NCBI GenBank assembly: GCA_017448975.1
Contig: JAFSKN010000050.1
Location: 1 to 32,398 of the forward strand
Origin: Clostridia bacterium
GTDB taxonomy: Bacteria > Bacillota > Clostridia > Christensenellales > Aristaeellaceae
DNA length: 32,398 bases
Direction of reading: 5' to 3'
Both the position numbers and the translations under genes were made by a program. Below, one piece after another: positions 15,501 to 23,904 of the stretch. The notes under the pieces are model-generated. The model ran no database searches. It saw only the letters and a list, made by a program, of their open reading frames with translations, and was not told the origin of the DNA. The first letter of the stretch is position 1; each line of letters starts with the position of its first letter.

Positions 15501-16577
15501 TCAATTCTTCTTCCTGGTCATTTCCATCAGCCCCAAGGTGGTGAACCCATGCACCACGGCTTTCACCGGGTCGTCCCGCAGGGCGTCTTCCAGGGCCTTT
15601 TGCACGGCGGCGCGGCTTTCCTCGGCCTGCATGTCCACAAAATCGATGATGACGATGCCGCCGATGCTGCGCAGGCGCAGGATGCGGGCGGTTTCCTGAG
15701 CCGCCTCCACGTTGAGCTTTACAAAGGTGTTTTCCGTGCCGGTTTTGCCGCCGGTGAATTTTCCGCTGTTCACGTCGATGACGGTCAGGGCTTCGGTTTT
15801 ATCAATGACCAGATACCCCCCGCAGTCCAGCCACACCTTGCGCTGCATGGATTTTTCCAGCTTGGTTCGGACGCCGTACAGATCGAAGGGGTTTTCGCAG
15901 GGACGCACGGGGAGAGGCAGGGACGGAAGCACCTCCGGGGCGTTGGTGAGGATTTCGGAGATTTCCCCATGCTCGTCCCGCAGGAGCCGGGAAAGGGCAT
16001 CCTCCCGACCTTTCAGCATACAGGGGGCTTGGGCTGTTTTCTGCTTTTCCCTAATCTCATTCCAGCCTTGCAGCAGGGAAGCGGTGTCTGCGGCCATATC
16101 CTCTTCGCCCGCGTCGGCGCTTTCCGTGCGCATCACCAGCCCGCAGCCTGCCGGGGCCAGCCTGGCGGCGATGCTTTTTAGCCGCGCCCGTTCTCCTTCC
16201 GCTGTGATCTTCTGGGACACGGCAAAGCGGGTGGAGCAGGGCGTCAGGATCACATACCGCCCGGCCAGGGCAATATCGGCGGTGAGGTAGGGCGCTTTTT
16301 CCCCGATAGGAGGCTTTTTCACCTGCACCAGCAGCTTGTTCCCGGAGCGCGGTTTTTCCATGCACTCGGCAAAGGGCAGGAACCCCACCTGCTCCTTGCC
16401 CAAACGCACGAAGCAGGCTTCCATGCCTTTTACGATGCGGTCCACCACCCCGAAATAGATTTGTTCGGCCTCGACGCCCCCGCCTGTATCCTGGAAAAAG
16501 GCCAAAAGGCGTTTTCCGTCCAGCAGGGCGATTTCCCGCTGCCCGTTTCGGACTTCCATCAAAATCTGTTTGCTCAT
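15501..16577 (-). CDS. rng: Short ribonuclease E/G family protein
   Basis: This 358-residue protein is the catalytic core of the RNase E/G family, an endonuclease for single-stranded RNA active in mRNA decay and rRNA maturation. An S1-type RNA-binding region lies at about 37-110 (YFGVVDRIVKGMEACFVRLG). The 5'-sensor/RNase H-like part follows. The DNase I-like part holds the magnesium aspartates in TVIDVNSGKF (D268) and IVIIDFVDM (D312). It stops at LGLMEMTRKKN, just where longer members continue into the CxxC zinc-link and small domain, so those are absent; E. coli RNase G has about 489 residues. Its ATG overlaps the upstream gene's stop (ATGA), showing coupling with the DUF2344 gene. Confidence 0.92.
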   Translation of the reverse strand: MSKQILMEVRNGQREIALLDGKRLLAFFQDTGGGVEAEQIYFGVVDRIVKGMEACFVRLGKEQVGFLPFAECMEKPRSGNKLLVQVKKPPIGEKAPYLTADIALAGRYVILTPCSTRFAVSQKITAEGERARLKSIAARLAPAGCGLVMRTESADAGEEDMAADTASLLQGWNEIREKQKTAQAPCMLKGREDALSRLLRDEHGEISEILTNAPEVLPSLPLPVRPCENPFDLYGVRTKLEKSMQRKVWLDCGGYLVIDKTEALTVIDVNSGKFTGGKTGTENTFVKLNVEAAQETARILRLRSIGGIVIIDFVDMQAEESRAAVQKALEDALRDDPVKAVVHGFTTLGLMEMTRKKN

Positions 16578-17236
16578 AGGCTTTCCAGGGGGACCAGCGC
16601 CCCGTCCTTTTCACCCAGCAATTGGGTGCGGGTGATGAGCGCCCGGGGCCGTTCCGTGCCCGCGAATTCAAACAGGGAGGACAAAAGCAGATCGGGCTTG
16701 CAGGTGGCGCTTTCGCACAGGGCCAGCACCATGGTGAGGGTGTTGCCTTTCAGGGTCAGGCCGTAGATCATGGGCCGGAGGTCGCAGGGCTTCATGCCCG
16801 TTTTGGTTTTGCGGACGGCGGGGATTTCCTTCTGCGCCAAATATTTTTCCACCATTTCCCCGAAGTTCTCCGGCACCGTTTCCAGCTCCGCCTGGTACAC
16901 GGCGGCGGTGAGCAGCGCCATGGGGGCGGGGTGCCGGTCGTCCACGGGAACGGCGGAAAGCACCGGTAAATCCGGCGGCAGGGCGGCGGAGAGCTTTGTA
17001 AGGAACGCTTCCCCCGTCATTTCGCCCTCGATGGGCACTTCCATGACCTCCCGCTTCCCCGGCATCCCAACGGAAAGCGGCGCGGCAAAAGTCAGCAAAA
17101 TATGGGGGTTGAACCCCTGGGAATAGCGAAGCGGCAGACCGCTGCGGCGCAGGGCCCGCTGCATGGCCCGCATCAGGTCAAGGTGGCCGATGTGGCGCAG
17201 ACGGGGAGCCTTTTCAAATACGACGATCATTTTCAT
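16574..17236 (-). CDS. TIGR03936/DUF2344 radical-SAM-linked protein
   Basis: This 220-residue protein begins MKMIVVFEKAPRLRHIGHLDLMRAM and continues with RALRRSGLPLRYSQGFNPH and ISFAAPL-like residues, the hallmark start of the DUF2344 family. The family is nearly always next to, or fused with, the TIGR03960 radical-SAM protein, which is immediately upstream here. Its biochemical role is unknown; the neighbourhood with RNase E/G suggests RNA metabolism. The ATG at 17234-17236 is chosen by homology, since the upstream TTG-initiated extension is not family-like. The ribosome-binding site (AAAGG) is distant, about 13 bases. A heptamer-repeat element separates it from its partner gene. Confidence 0.88.
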   Translation of the reverse strand: MKMIVVFEKAPRLRHIGHLDLMRAMQRALRRSGLPLRYSQGFNPHILLTFAAPLSVGMPGKREVMEVPIEGEMTGEAFLTKLSAALPPDLPVLSAVPVDDRHPAPMALLTAAVYQAELETVPENFGEMVEKYLAQKEIPAVRKTKTGMKPCDLRPMIYGLTLKGNTLTMVLALCESATCKPDLLLSSLFEFAGTERPRALITRTQLLGEKDGALVPLESL

Positions 17237-17279
17237 GCTGTTCAAACAACCTTTCAAAAGCGAAGCAAGGTTACGGAGC

Positions 17280-17390
17280 AGAGTTGAGAGTTTAGAGTTG
17301 GGAGTTGAAATAAAATAGTCTGTACAACGGTTTCCGAATCATCTGTCCAACGATATAGATCTCAACTCTCAACTCCCAACTCTCAACTCT
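17280..17390. repeat. Inverted heptamer-repeat element C (between the radical-SAM pair)
   Basis: The left arm (17280-17311) and right arm (17359-17390) are inverted AGAGTTG-type heptamer arrays around a 47-base core. The right arm ends two bases before the stop codon of the radical-SAM gene (17393-17395). It sits between two genes that are often fused in relatives. Confidence 0.9.
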
Positions 17391-17392
17391 TT

Positions 17393-19294
17393 TTAGTCGG
17401 CTAAGGGCGCGGCGGTCTGCGCTTTGCCCTTCAGCGGCGGATTCTTCACCCAGTCGCACACGCCCCAGGTGTGCAGGCCGCAGCCGTTGCAGCCGTGGCG
17501 GCAGTCCGGGGTGGTTTTTACCTGCTTGGCCTTTTCGTTTTCCTTTTGCAAGTAGGCCATGGTCACCCCCGCGTCCACGAACTGCCAGGGCAAAAGCTCG
17601 TCGTAGGGCCGCTCCCGGTAGGCGTAGAAGGCGACGTCCAGGCCGCAGTCGGCAAAGGCCCCCAGCCACTGGTCATACTTGAAGTGCTCCATCCAGCTGT
17701 CCAGGCGGCAGCCCCGCTTCCAGGCGGCGTAAATCACGTCACAGATGCGGCGGTCGCCCCGGGAAATGCAGGCCTCCAGGAGGGACAGCTCGCTTTCGTG
17801 CCAGTTGAAATGCACGTTTTTGAGCTTCAGATACTGCCTTAGCTTGGCCTGCTTTTCGTGCACCGTTTCCAGGGTATCCTGGGCGGCCCACTGGAAGGGG
17901 GTGAAGGGCTTGGGCACGAACACGCTGGCCGAGGCCGTCACCCGCACGCCGTTTTTGCTGCGCTTTTCCTTGGGGATGGAATAATAGGCGTCCACCACCT
18001 TTTTGGCAAGATGCCCGATGCCCTGCAAATCCTCGTCCGTTTCCGTGGGCAGGCCCATCATGAAATAGAGCTTGACGCTGCTCCAGCCGCACTCAAAGGC
18101 GTCGGTGACGGAACGGATCAGGTCTTCTTCGGTAACGCCCTTGTTGATGACGTCCCGAAGCCGCTGGGTGCCCGCCTCCGGGGCCAGGGTGAGGCCGGAT
18201 TTTTTCACCTGCTGGGTTTCCTCCAGGGATTGCTTTACGATGTTGTCGATGCGCATGCTGGGCAGGCTCACGCTGACCCGCTTTTCCTTGTACCGGTCCA
18301 TGAGGGCCTGGATGAGCTGGGGCAGGCAGGTGAAATCCCCGGAGGAAAGAGAAGAAAGGCTCATTTCCTCGTAGCCGGTGGACTGCTGCAATTTATCCGC
18401 CAGTTCCAGCAGCCTTTCCATGCTGCGCTCCCGCACCGGGCGGTACAGCATGCCCGCCTGGCAGAAGCGGCAGCCCCGGGTGCAGCCCCGCATGATTTCC
18501 AGCACCATGCGGTCATGCACGATTTCCGTGTAGGGAACGGGAATGGCTTCGGGGTATACGGCGGAGGACAGGTCTTTGACCACCCGCTTTTTCACCGTCT
18601 TGGGGGCGGCTGGGTCGTTGGGGGCAAAGGATTTCAGCGTGCCGTCCTCGTTGTACTCCACGTCGTACAGCGAAGGAACATATACGCCCTCCAATTTCGC
18701 CAGGTTCCGCAAAATGTCTTTCCGGGAAAGGCCCGCTTCCCGCCCGTCCCGGATCACGTCGATCAGCTCGTGCATCACGTCTTCCCCGTCGCCGATCATG
18801 AAAGCGTCGATGAAATACGCCAAATTTTCGGGGTTAAAGGCGCACGGCCCCCCCGCCACCACAATGGGGTCGGTTTCCCCCCGGTCCTTGCCAAAGATGG
18901 GGATGCGGCCCAGATCCAGCATTTCCAGAATGTTGGTATAGCTCATTTCGTATTGCAGGGTGAAGCCCACGATATCGAAATGATTCAGGGCCTTGCGGCT
19001 TTCCAGGGAAAAGAGGGGAATATTTTCTTCCCGCATTTTGTCCGCCATGTCCGCGTCCGGCATAAAGAGCCGCTCGCACAGGGCGTCGGGCCGCTGGTTG
19101 ATGAGATAATACAGAATTTTCATGCCTAAGTGGCTCATGCCGATCTCGTAGGTATCGGCAAAGCAGAAGCCGAAGGTGCAGCGCACGGAATCCCAATCCT
19201 TGCGCACGCTGTTCATTTCCCCGCCGATGTAGCGGGCGGGCTTCTGCACGGTTTCCAGAAGCTTTTCCAGGCGGGCGTTTTCCTGTTCGTTCAA
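17393..19294 (-). CDS. TIGR03960 family radical-SAM protein with B12-binding-like N-terminus
   Basis: This 633-residue protein has an N-terminal B12-binding-like region (FGFCFADTYEIGMSHLGMKILYYLIN, 41-66) and VAGGPCAFNPE (146-156). The radical-SAM CxxxCxxC is in RGCTRGCRFCQAG (C271, C275, C278), and a cysteine-rich tail holds C598, C602, C605 and C613, which may hold another cluster. The reaction of this widespread family is unknown. The start is a TTG (19292-19294) eight bases after GGAGG; the ATG between them is in another frame. A strong promoter lies at 19335-19363, so this is the likely first gene of the long minus-strand transcript. RNase E/G and DUF2344 are its usual partners. Confidence 0.93.
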   Translation of the reverse strand: MNEQENARLEKLLETVQKPARYIGGEMNSVRKDWDSVRCTFGFCFADTYEIGMSHLGMKILYYLINQRPDALCERLFMPDADMADKMREENIPLFSLESRKALNHFDIVGFTLQYEMSYTNILEMLDLGRIPIFGKDRGETDPIVVAGGPCAFNPENLAYFIDAFMIGDGEDVMHELIDVIRDGREAGLSRKDILRNLAKLEGVYVPSLYDVEYNEDGTLKSFAPNDPAAPKTVKKRVVKDLSSAVYPEAIPVPYTEIVHDRMVLEIMRGCTRGCRFCQAGMLYRPVRERSMERLLELADKLQQSTGYEEMSLSSLSSGDFTCLPQLIQALMDRYKEKRVSVSLPSMRIDNIVKQSLEETQQVKKSGLTLAPEAGTQRLRDVINKGVTEEDLIRSVTDAFECGWSSVKLYFMMGLPTETDEDLQGIGHLAKKVVDAYYSIPKEKRSKNGVRVTASASVFVPKPFTPFQWAAQDTLETVHEKQAKLRQYLKLKNVHFNWHESELSLLEACISRGDRRICDVIYAAWKRGCRLDSWMEHFKYDQWLGAFADCGLDVAFYAYRERPYDELLPWQFVDAGVTMAYLQKENEKAKQVKTTPDCRHGCNGCGLHTWGVCDWVKNPPLKGKAQTAAPLAD

Positions 19295-19334
19295 GGGGCA
19301 TACCTCCAGAAGTCAGCATAACATACCAATTTAT

Positions 19335-19363
19335 ATTGTAACATTTTTTGGGGCGTTTGTCCA
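19335..19363 (-). promoter_or_regulatory. Promoter at the head of the minus-strand run
   Basis: Minus-strand TGGACA (19358-19363), a 17-bp spacer and TACAAT (19335-19340) match the sigma-A consensus well. Transcription would start near 19328, giving a leader of about 34 nt that includes the GGAGG of the radical-SAM gene. It is back to back with the promoter for the plus-strand acetyltransferase gene. Confidence 0.75.
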
Positions 19364-19388
19364 TGCCGGGTTTTTTTCAAAAAAGTGC

Positions 19389-19417
19389 TTCCGGGAAGGG
19401 CCGGACTGGTGTATAAT
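19389..19417 (+). promoter_or_regulatory. Promoter for the double-GNAT gene cluster
   Basis: A perfect TATAAT at 19412-19417 lies 48 bases before the ATG at 19466. The best -35 at 17-bp spacing is TTCCGG (19389-19394), a poor match, so expression may need an activator or be modest. It would drive the plus-strand group. Confidence 0.55.
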
Positions 19418-19465
19418 GGAAGGGAAAACAGGCATTTTACGGCGCGTGGGAAAGGAAGAAAGCAT

Positions 19466-20524
19466 ATGAATGGAATCACTGTCCGGCCCTTCCGGCGGGA
19501 GGACGAAAACGGCGTTATGTCCGTCTGGAACGCCTGCGTGGACGCGGGGGACGTGCTGTATTATCCCTTGACCGGGGAATATTTTGAGCGGAAGTTCCTC
19601 CTGGGCGACGGGTGCGAAGCGGAAAACCTGCTGATCGCGGAAACGGAGGGGCAAATCGCGGGCTTCATCCACGGTGTGGCCCCGGGCACCTTTGCCCTGG
19701 CCCGGCCCGGCTGCGCGTATCTTACCTGCGTCATGACCGCGCCCTCGTTCCGGGGCCGGGGGATCGGAAAAGCATTGCTTTCCGCCCTGAAAGCCCGGAT
19801 GAAGGAAAGAAAAGCCCATACCCTGTACATTTCCAGCCTGAATCCCGTGAACCTGGATTGGCGCATCCCCGGTACCCCCGGCCACGACCACAACAACATG
19901 CCGGGGCTGGATACGGGCTGCGCGGGGTACGGCTTTTTCCCGGCCCGGGGCTTTCAGGAAAAGTACCGGGAAGTGAGCCTGTATATGAACCTTTCGGATT
20001 ACCGCGTGCCGCCTGAGGTGCCGGAAATCCAAAATCGTCTAAGCGCGGAGGGGATTTATACCGGGCCCTACGACGCGGCTTGGGACTGCGCTTTTGACGG
20101 CATGTGCGACCGGGTGGGCAGCGATTACTGGCGGGACGTGCTGCGCACCGAAATCGCCGCCTGGAAAGAAAACCAGCCCAACGCCGACGCCCGCTTCTGG
20201 GCGGACGGCATACGGCCCGACCGGCCCCGGCCCCTGCTTACCGCCGTAAAGGACGGGCAGATCGTGGGCTTTACCGGCCCGGTGGACAGGCAGCAAAGCG
20301 GCCGGGGTTGGTTCACCGGCATCTGCACCGATCCGCTGTTTGAACGCCGGGGCATCGCCACCGTGCTGTTTAACCTGCTGATGCAGGCATTCGTCAAAGA
20401 GGGCGCGGCCTTCACCACCCTGTTCACCGGGGCGGACAGCCACGCCCAGAAGGTATACCGCCGGGCCGGGCTGCGGCCTGTGCGGGAATTTGCCTTGATG
20501 GCCCTGGATTTAAAGGAGGAATGA
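19466..20524 (+). CDS. Double-GNAT acetyltransferase
   Basis: This 352-residue protein carries two GNAT domains in tandem. The first has the acetyl-CoA loop RGRGIGKAL (96-104) after YLTCVMTAPSF; the second has ERRGIATVL (293-301) after TGICTDPLF, closed by AQKVYRRAGLRPV (328-339). Both loops look intact, unlike the many two-domain GNAT proteins where one is degenerate. Substrate unknown; mycothiol synthase and aminoglycoside-type acetyltransferases share this layout. The start at 19466 follows GGAAG, and the longer open frame upstream lies before the promoter. It is the first gene of the plus-strand cluster, and its stop lies two bases before the chosen PIG-L start. Confidence 0.87.
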   Translation: MNGITVRPFRREDENGVMSVWNACVDAGDVLYYPLTGEYFERKFLLGDGCEAENLLIAETEGQIAGFIHGVAPGTFALARPGCAYLTCVMTAPSFRGRGIGKALLSALKARMKERKAHTLYISSLNPVNLDWRIPGTPGHDHNNMPGLDTGCAGYGFFPARGFQEKYREVSLYMNLSDYRVPPEVPEIQNRLSAEGIYTGPYDAAWDCAFDGMCDRVGSDYWRDVLRTEIAAWKENQPNADARFWADGIRPDRPRPLLTAVKDGQIVGFTGPVDRQQSGRGWFTGICTDPLFERRGIATVLFNLLMQAFVKEGAAFTTLFTGADSHAQKVYRRAGLRPVREFALMALDLKEE

Positions 20525-20526
20525 CG

Positions 20527-21219
20527 ATGAGCAAAACCATTATGGCCGTGGGAGCCCATACCGGCGACGCCCAGCTGACCTGCGGTATGCTGCTGGCCAA
20601 GCACGCCATGAACGGCGACCGGGTGGTGATCGTGGACCTGACCGCCGGGGAGCGGGGCACGCCCAAGGGCTGGACCGTATCGGATTTCCGGGCCTACAAC
20701 GCGGAATGCGCCGGGAAATTTGCCCGGAAGTTAGGCGGCGTTTCCGTGGTGCTGGACACCCCCGACGGGGAGCTGTACGACACCAAGGAAGAAGAGCTGC
20801 GCCTTGCCGATTTGATGCGGGAATACCGGGCCGACGCGGTGCTGTATCACTGGAAAAACAGCCTGCACAAGGATCACGAGGCCGCCCACCGCATCACCGA
20901 TAACGCCATTTTCTACGCCTCCCTGCCCACCTTTGAACGGCCCCTGCCCCCAGCGCCCATCAAGCGCTTCATGTGCGCCGAAAACTGGGAGGACGAGCCG
21001 GAGTTCACCCCCTATTACTGGTTCGACGTGACGGAAGCGTTCCCCCTGTGGAAGGAAGCGATCAAGGAGCTGTGGCTCGCGGAACATTCAACGAGTTTCA
21101 AATACCTGCGCTATTACGAAGCGCTGAGCGTCGTGCGGGGCGCCCGCATCGGCGTGGATCACGCCACCTGCTTCGGCACGTCCCCCAGCGCCAAACGCCA
21201 GAAGCTGGATTTGCTGTAA
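20527..21219 (+). CDS. PIG-L/LmbE-like protein with altered active-site motif
   Basis: This 230-residue protein is a PIG-L/LmbE-type de-N-acetylase fold: IMAVGAHTGDAQLTCG (5-20), VVIVDLTAGERG (33-44) and YHWKNSLHKDHEAAH (107-121). The normal first motif is AHPDDE; here it reads AHTGDA. The zinc ligands equivalent to MshB H13, D16 and H147 remain (H11, D14, H117), but the aspartate used as general base is a glycine (G13). I recall Clostridia relatives with AHxGDxELT, so this may be a true subfamily rather than decay. Activity on N-acetyl sugars is doubtful. ATG at 20527 is preferred because AAGGAGG lies at normal spacing; an ATG at 20521 overlaps the GNAT stop. Confidence 0.85.
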   Translation: MSKTIMAVGAHTGDAQLTCGMLLAKHAMNGDRVVIVDLTAGERGTPKGWTVSDFRAYNAECAGKFARKLGGVSVVLDTPDGELYDTKEEELRLADLMREYRADAVLYHWKNSLHKDHEAAHRITDNAIFYASLPTFERPLPPAPIKRFMCAENWEDEPEFTPYYWFDVTEAFPLWKEAIKELWLAEHSTSFKYLRYYEALSVVRGARIGVDHATCFGTSPSAKRQKLDLL

Positions 21220-21252
21220 CAGAACGAAAAACCGGAAAAGGAGCGAAACGCC

Positions 21253-23904
21253 ATGGCTGGAAAGGGATGCGTGATCGGGCTTGCGGCCCACGTGGACGCG
21301 GGGAAAACCACCCTGTCCGAATCCCTGCTGTTTCTTTCCGGCGCGGTGCGCAAACAGGGCCGGGTGGATCATGGCGACGCTTTCCTGGATACGGAGCGCA
21401 TGGAAAAGGAGCGGGGCATCACCATCTTTTCCAAGCAGGCGGTGCTGAACTGGAAAAAGAAAGAAATCACCCTCATGGACACCCCCGGCCACACGGATTT
21501 TTCCGGGGAAACGGAGCGGGTGATGGGGGTGCTGGACGCCTGCGTGCTGGTGATCAGCGCCGTGGACGGGGTGCAGAGCCACACCCGCACCCTGTGGAAG
21601 CTGCTGGAGCGGTTCAACGTTCCCGTGCTCCTGTTCGTCAATAAAATGGACCGCTTTCAGGGGAACAAAAACGCCCTGGTGACGGCCTTGCAAAAGCAGC
21701 TTTCCGAGAATATCGTGGATTTTGCCGACCGGGACGATGAAAAGATCGCCCTGTGCGACGAAGTGGCGCTGGATTTTTATTTGAAAGAGGGCAAAGTGCC
21801 CGATTACCGCGTGCGGCAGCTGATTCGCCAGCGGCGGCTGTTCCCCTGTTATTTCGGCTCCGCCCTGCGCAACGAGGGCATCGAAATGCTGCTGAACGCA
21901 TTGGCGGAATTCGATCCGGAAAAGGAATATCCTTCGGAATTCGGCGCGCGGGTGTACAAGGTGGCAAGGGATCACCAGGGGGCGCGGCTCACCTTCCTGA
22001 AAGTCACCGGCGGCATATTGAAAGTACGGGATCTGCTTTCACTGAAGGACGAAAGCGGCGAAACCCTGTGGGCGGAAAAGGCGGCGGAGCTGCGCCAGTA
22101 TTCGGGGGCGAAGTATACGCCCGTGCAGCAGGCGGAGGCGGGCAGCCTGTGCTGCGTGGTGGGATTGAGCAAAACGGCCCCCGGCGACGGTTTGGGCGTG
22201 GAAAAGGCGGGGAAGGAAGCGTCCATTCAGCCCTGCTATGCCTGCCGTCTGGTGATCCGGGATCAGACGGACATCCACCGCGCTCTGGATTATCTGCGCA
22301 CATTGGAAGAAGAAGAACCGCTCATGCGGGTGGAATACATCGAACAGAAGCGGGAAATCCACATCCAATCCATGGGCGACGTGTATCTGGAGGTGCTCAA
22401 GCGCCAGTGCCAGGACCGCTTCGGCATGGAGATCGATTTTGCCGACGAAAGCGTGCTGTACCGGGAAACCATCTTAGGGCCGGTGGAGGGAGTGGGACAC
22501 TACGAACCTCTGCGCCACTACGCCGAAGTGCATTTGCTGCTGACCCCCGGCAAACGGGGCAGCGGCATGACCTTTTCTTCCGCCGTCTCCCTGGACGATT
22601 TGGCGGTGAACTGGCAGCGCCTGATCATGACGCACCTGAAAGAAAAAGTACATGTGGGGGTGCTTACCGGGTCGCCCATCACGGATATGAAAATCACCCT
22701 GATCGGGGGAAAAGCCCACCTGAAACACACCGAGGGCGGCGATTTCCGCCAGGCCACCTATCGGGCCATCCGCCAGGGGCTGATGAAGGCGGAAAGCGTG
22801 CTGCTGGAGCCCTATTTGAATCTTGAACTGACCCTGCCCGAAGAAAATTTGGGCCGGGCTATGACCGATTTGACTGCCATGGGCGGAGAATTTGAGGCCC
22901 CGGAAGCGGCCCCGGACGGGCTGCTGACCCTCCGCGCCCTGGCCCCCGCCTCCAAGTGCGCGGCCTACGGCAAACAGGTGAGCATTTACACCAAGGGCAG
23001 GGGGCACATGGCGGCGGAGTTTGCCGCCTGCCTGCCCTGCGCTGACGCGGACGCGGTGATCGCCGCCCGGGCTTACGATCCCCGGGCCGACCTGTACAAT
23101 TCCCCCGATTCCATCTTCTGTTCTCACGGGGCGGGGTTCGACGTGCCCTGGGATCAGGTGGACGCCTATGCCCATCTGCCCTTGCTGAAGGAAATCAGGG
23201 AACAGACGGCCAAGGAAGCCGAAGCCGTCCCCAAGGCCCCCGTTCGCTATCAGGGCACGGCTAAGGAAGACGAGGAATTGATGGCGATTTTTGAGCGCAC
23301 CTACGGCCCCGTCAAGTCCCGGCAGTTGTTCGCGCCTGTGAAGCCCGCGGTGTCCGGCACCGTCCCCGCGGCTCCCGGCACCGCGCCCCAGCGGGAAATC
23401 CTGCTGGTGGACGGCTACAACATCATTTTTGCCTGGGAGGAATTGAAAGCCCTGGCGAAGGATAATCTCCAGGCCGCCCGGCAGCAGCTCATGGACATCC
23501 TGTGCAATTACAGCGGCGTCACGGGCAGGGACGTGATTTTGGTGTTCGACGCCTACCGGGTGCCGGGCAACGCCGGATCGGTGGAAAAATACCTGAATAT
23601 TTTCGTGTGCTACACCAAGGAAGCCCAGACCGCCGACGCTTTCATTGAAAAAACCACCTACGAGGCCAAGGGCACGCCCCGCATCCGGGTGGCCACCTCC
23701 GACGGGCCGGAGCAGACCATCGTGCTGGGCAACCGCGCCCTGCGGGTATCCGCCCGGGAATTTGAGCGGGAGGTGGAGGGCGTGCAGGGCAGCATCGCCG
23801 CCTTCTTGGAAAAAAATAACCGCGTCCACAGCGCTCCTGCCTTAGAGACGGCCTATAAAGCCGCCTGGAAGCAGAAAAAGCAGGGGGAGGCGGAAAAACC
23901 GTGA
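21253..23904 (+). CDS. TetM/EF-G-type ribosomal GTPase fused to YacP/Rae1-type NYN nuclease domain
   Basis: This 883-residue protein joins two translation-linked modules. Residues 1-~650 are an EF-G/TetM-type translational GTPase: G1 AHVDAGKT (12-19), G2 RGIT (54-57), G3 DTPGH (76-80), G4 NKMD (130-133), then domains II-V ending in YTKGRGHMAAEF (579-590) and SHGAGFDVPWDQV (624-636). After a linker, 713-855 is a NYN/PIN domain of the YacP type: ILLVDGYNIIFAW (716-728, D720), VILVFDAYRVPGN (761-773, D766), TKEAQTADAFIE (788-799, D795) and RVATSDGPEQTIVLG (812-826). TetM-type proteins bind the A site; Rae1/YacP of Bacillus cuts mRNA in the ribosomal A site. I infer a ribosome-targeted mRNA cleavage or rescue factor; tetracycline protection is not proven. 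AAGGAG supports the start. Confidence 0.93.
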   Translation: MAGKGCVIGLAAHVDAGKTTLSESLLFLSGAVRKQGRVDHGDAFLDTERMEKERGITIFSKQAVLNWKKKEITLMDTPGHTDFSGETERVMGVLDACVLVISAVDGVQSHTRTLWKLLERFNVPVLLFVNKMDRFQGNKNALVTALQKQLSENIVDFADRDDEKIALCDEVALDFYLKEGKVPDYRVRQLIRQRRLFPCYFGSALRNEGIEMLLNALAEFDPEKEYPSEFGARVYKVARDHQGARLTFLKVTGGILKVRDLLSLKDESGETLWAEKAAELRQYSGAKYTPVQQAEAGSLCCVVGLSKTAPGDGLGVEKAGKEASIQPCYACRLVIRDQTDIHRALDYLRTLEEEEPLMRVEYIEQKREIHIQSMGDVYLEVLKRQCQDRFGMEIDFADESVLYRETILGPVEGVGHYEPLRHYAEVHLLLTPGKRGSGMTFSSAVSLDDLAVNWQRLIMTHLKEKVHVGVLTGSPITDMKITLIGGKAHLKHTEGGDFRQATYRAIRQGLMKAESVLLEPYLNLELTLPEENLGRAMTDLTAMGGEFEAPEAAPDGLLTLRALAPASKCAAYGKQVSIYTKGRGHMAAEFAACLPCADADAVIAARAYDPRADLYNSPDSIFCSHGAGFDVPWDQVDAYAHLPLLKEIREQTAKEAEAVPKAPVRYQGTAKEDEELMAIFERTYGPVKSRQLFAPVKPAVSGTVPAAPGTAPQREILLVDGYNIIFAWEELKALAKDNLQAARQQLMDILCNYSGVTGRDVILVFDAYRVPGNAGSVEKYLNIFVCYTKEAQTADAFIEKTTYEAKGTPRIRVATSDGPEQTIVLGNRALRVSAREFEREVEGVQGSIAAFLEKNNRVHSAPALETAYKAAWKQKKQGEAEKP

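Noticed and set aside
21253-23904. Calling this gene a tetracycline resistance determinant
   Set aside because: It is TetM-like, but the NYN fusion and the distance from classical Tet proteins make drug protection an untested guess.
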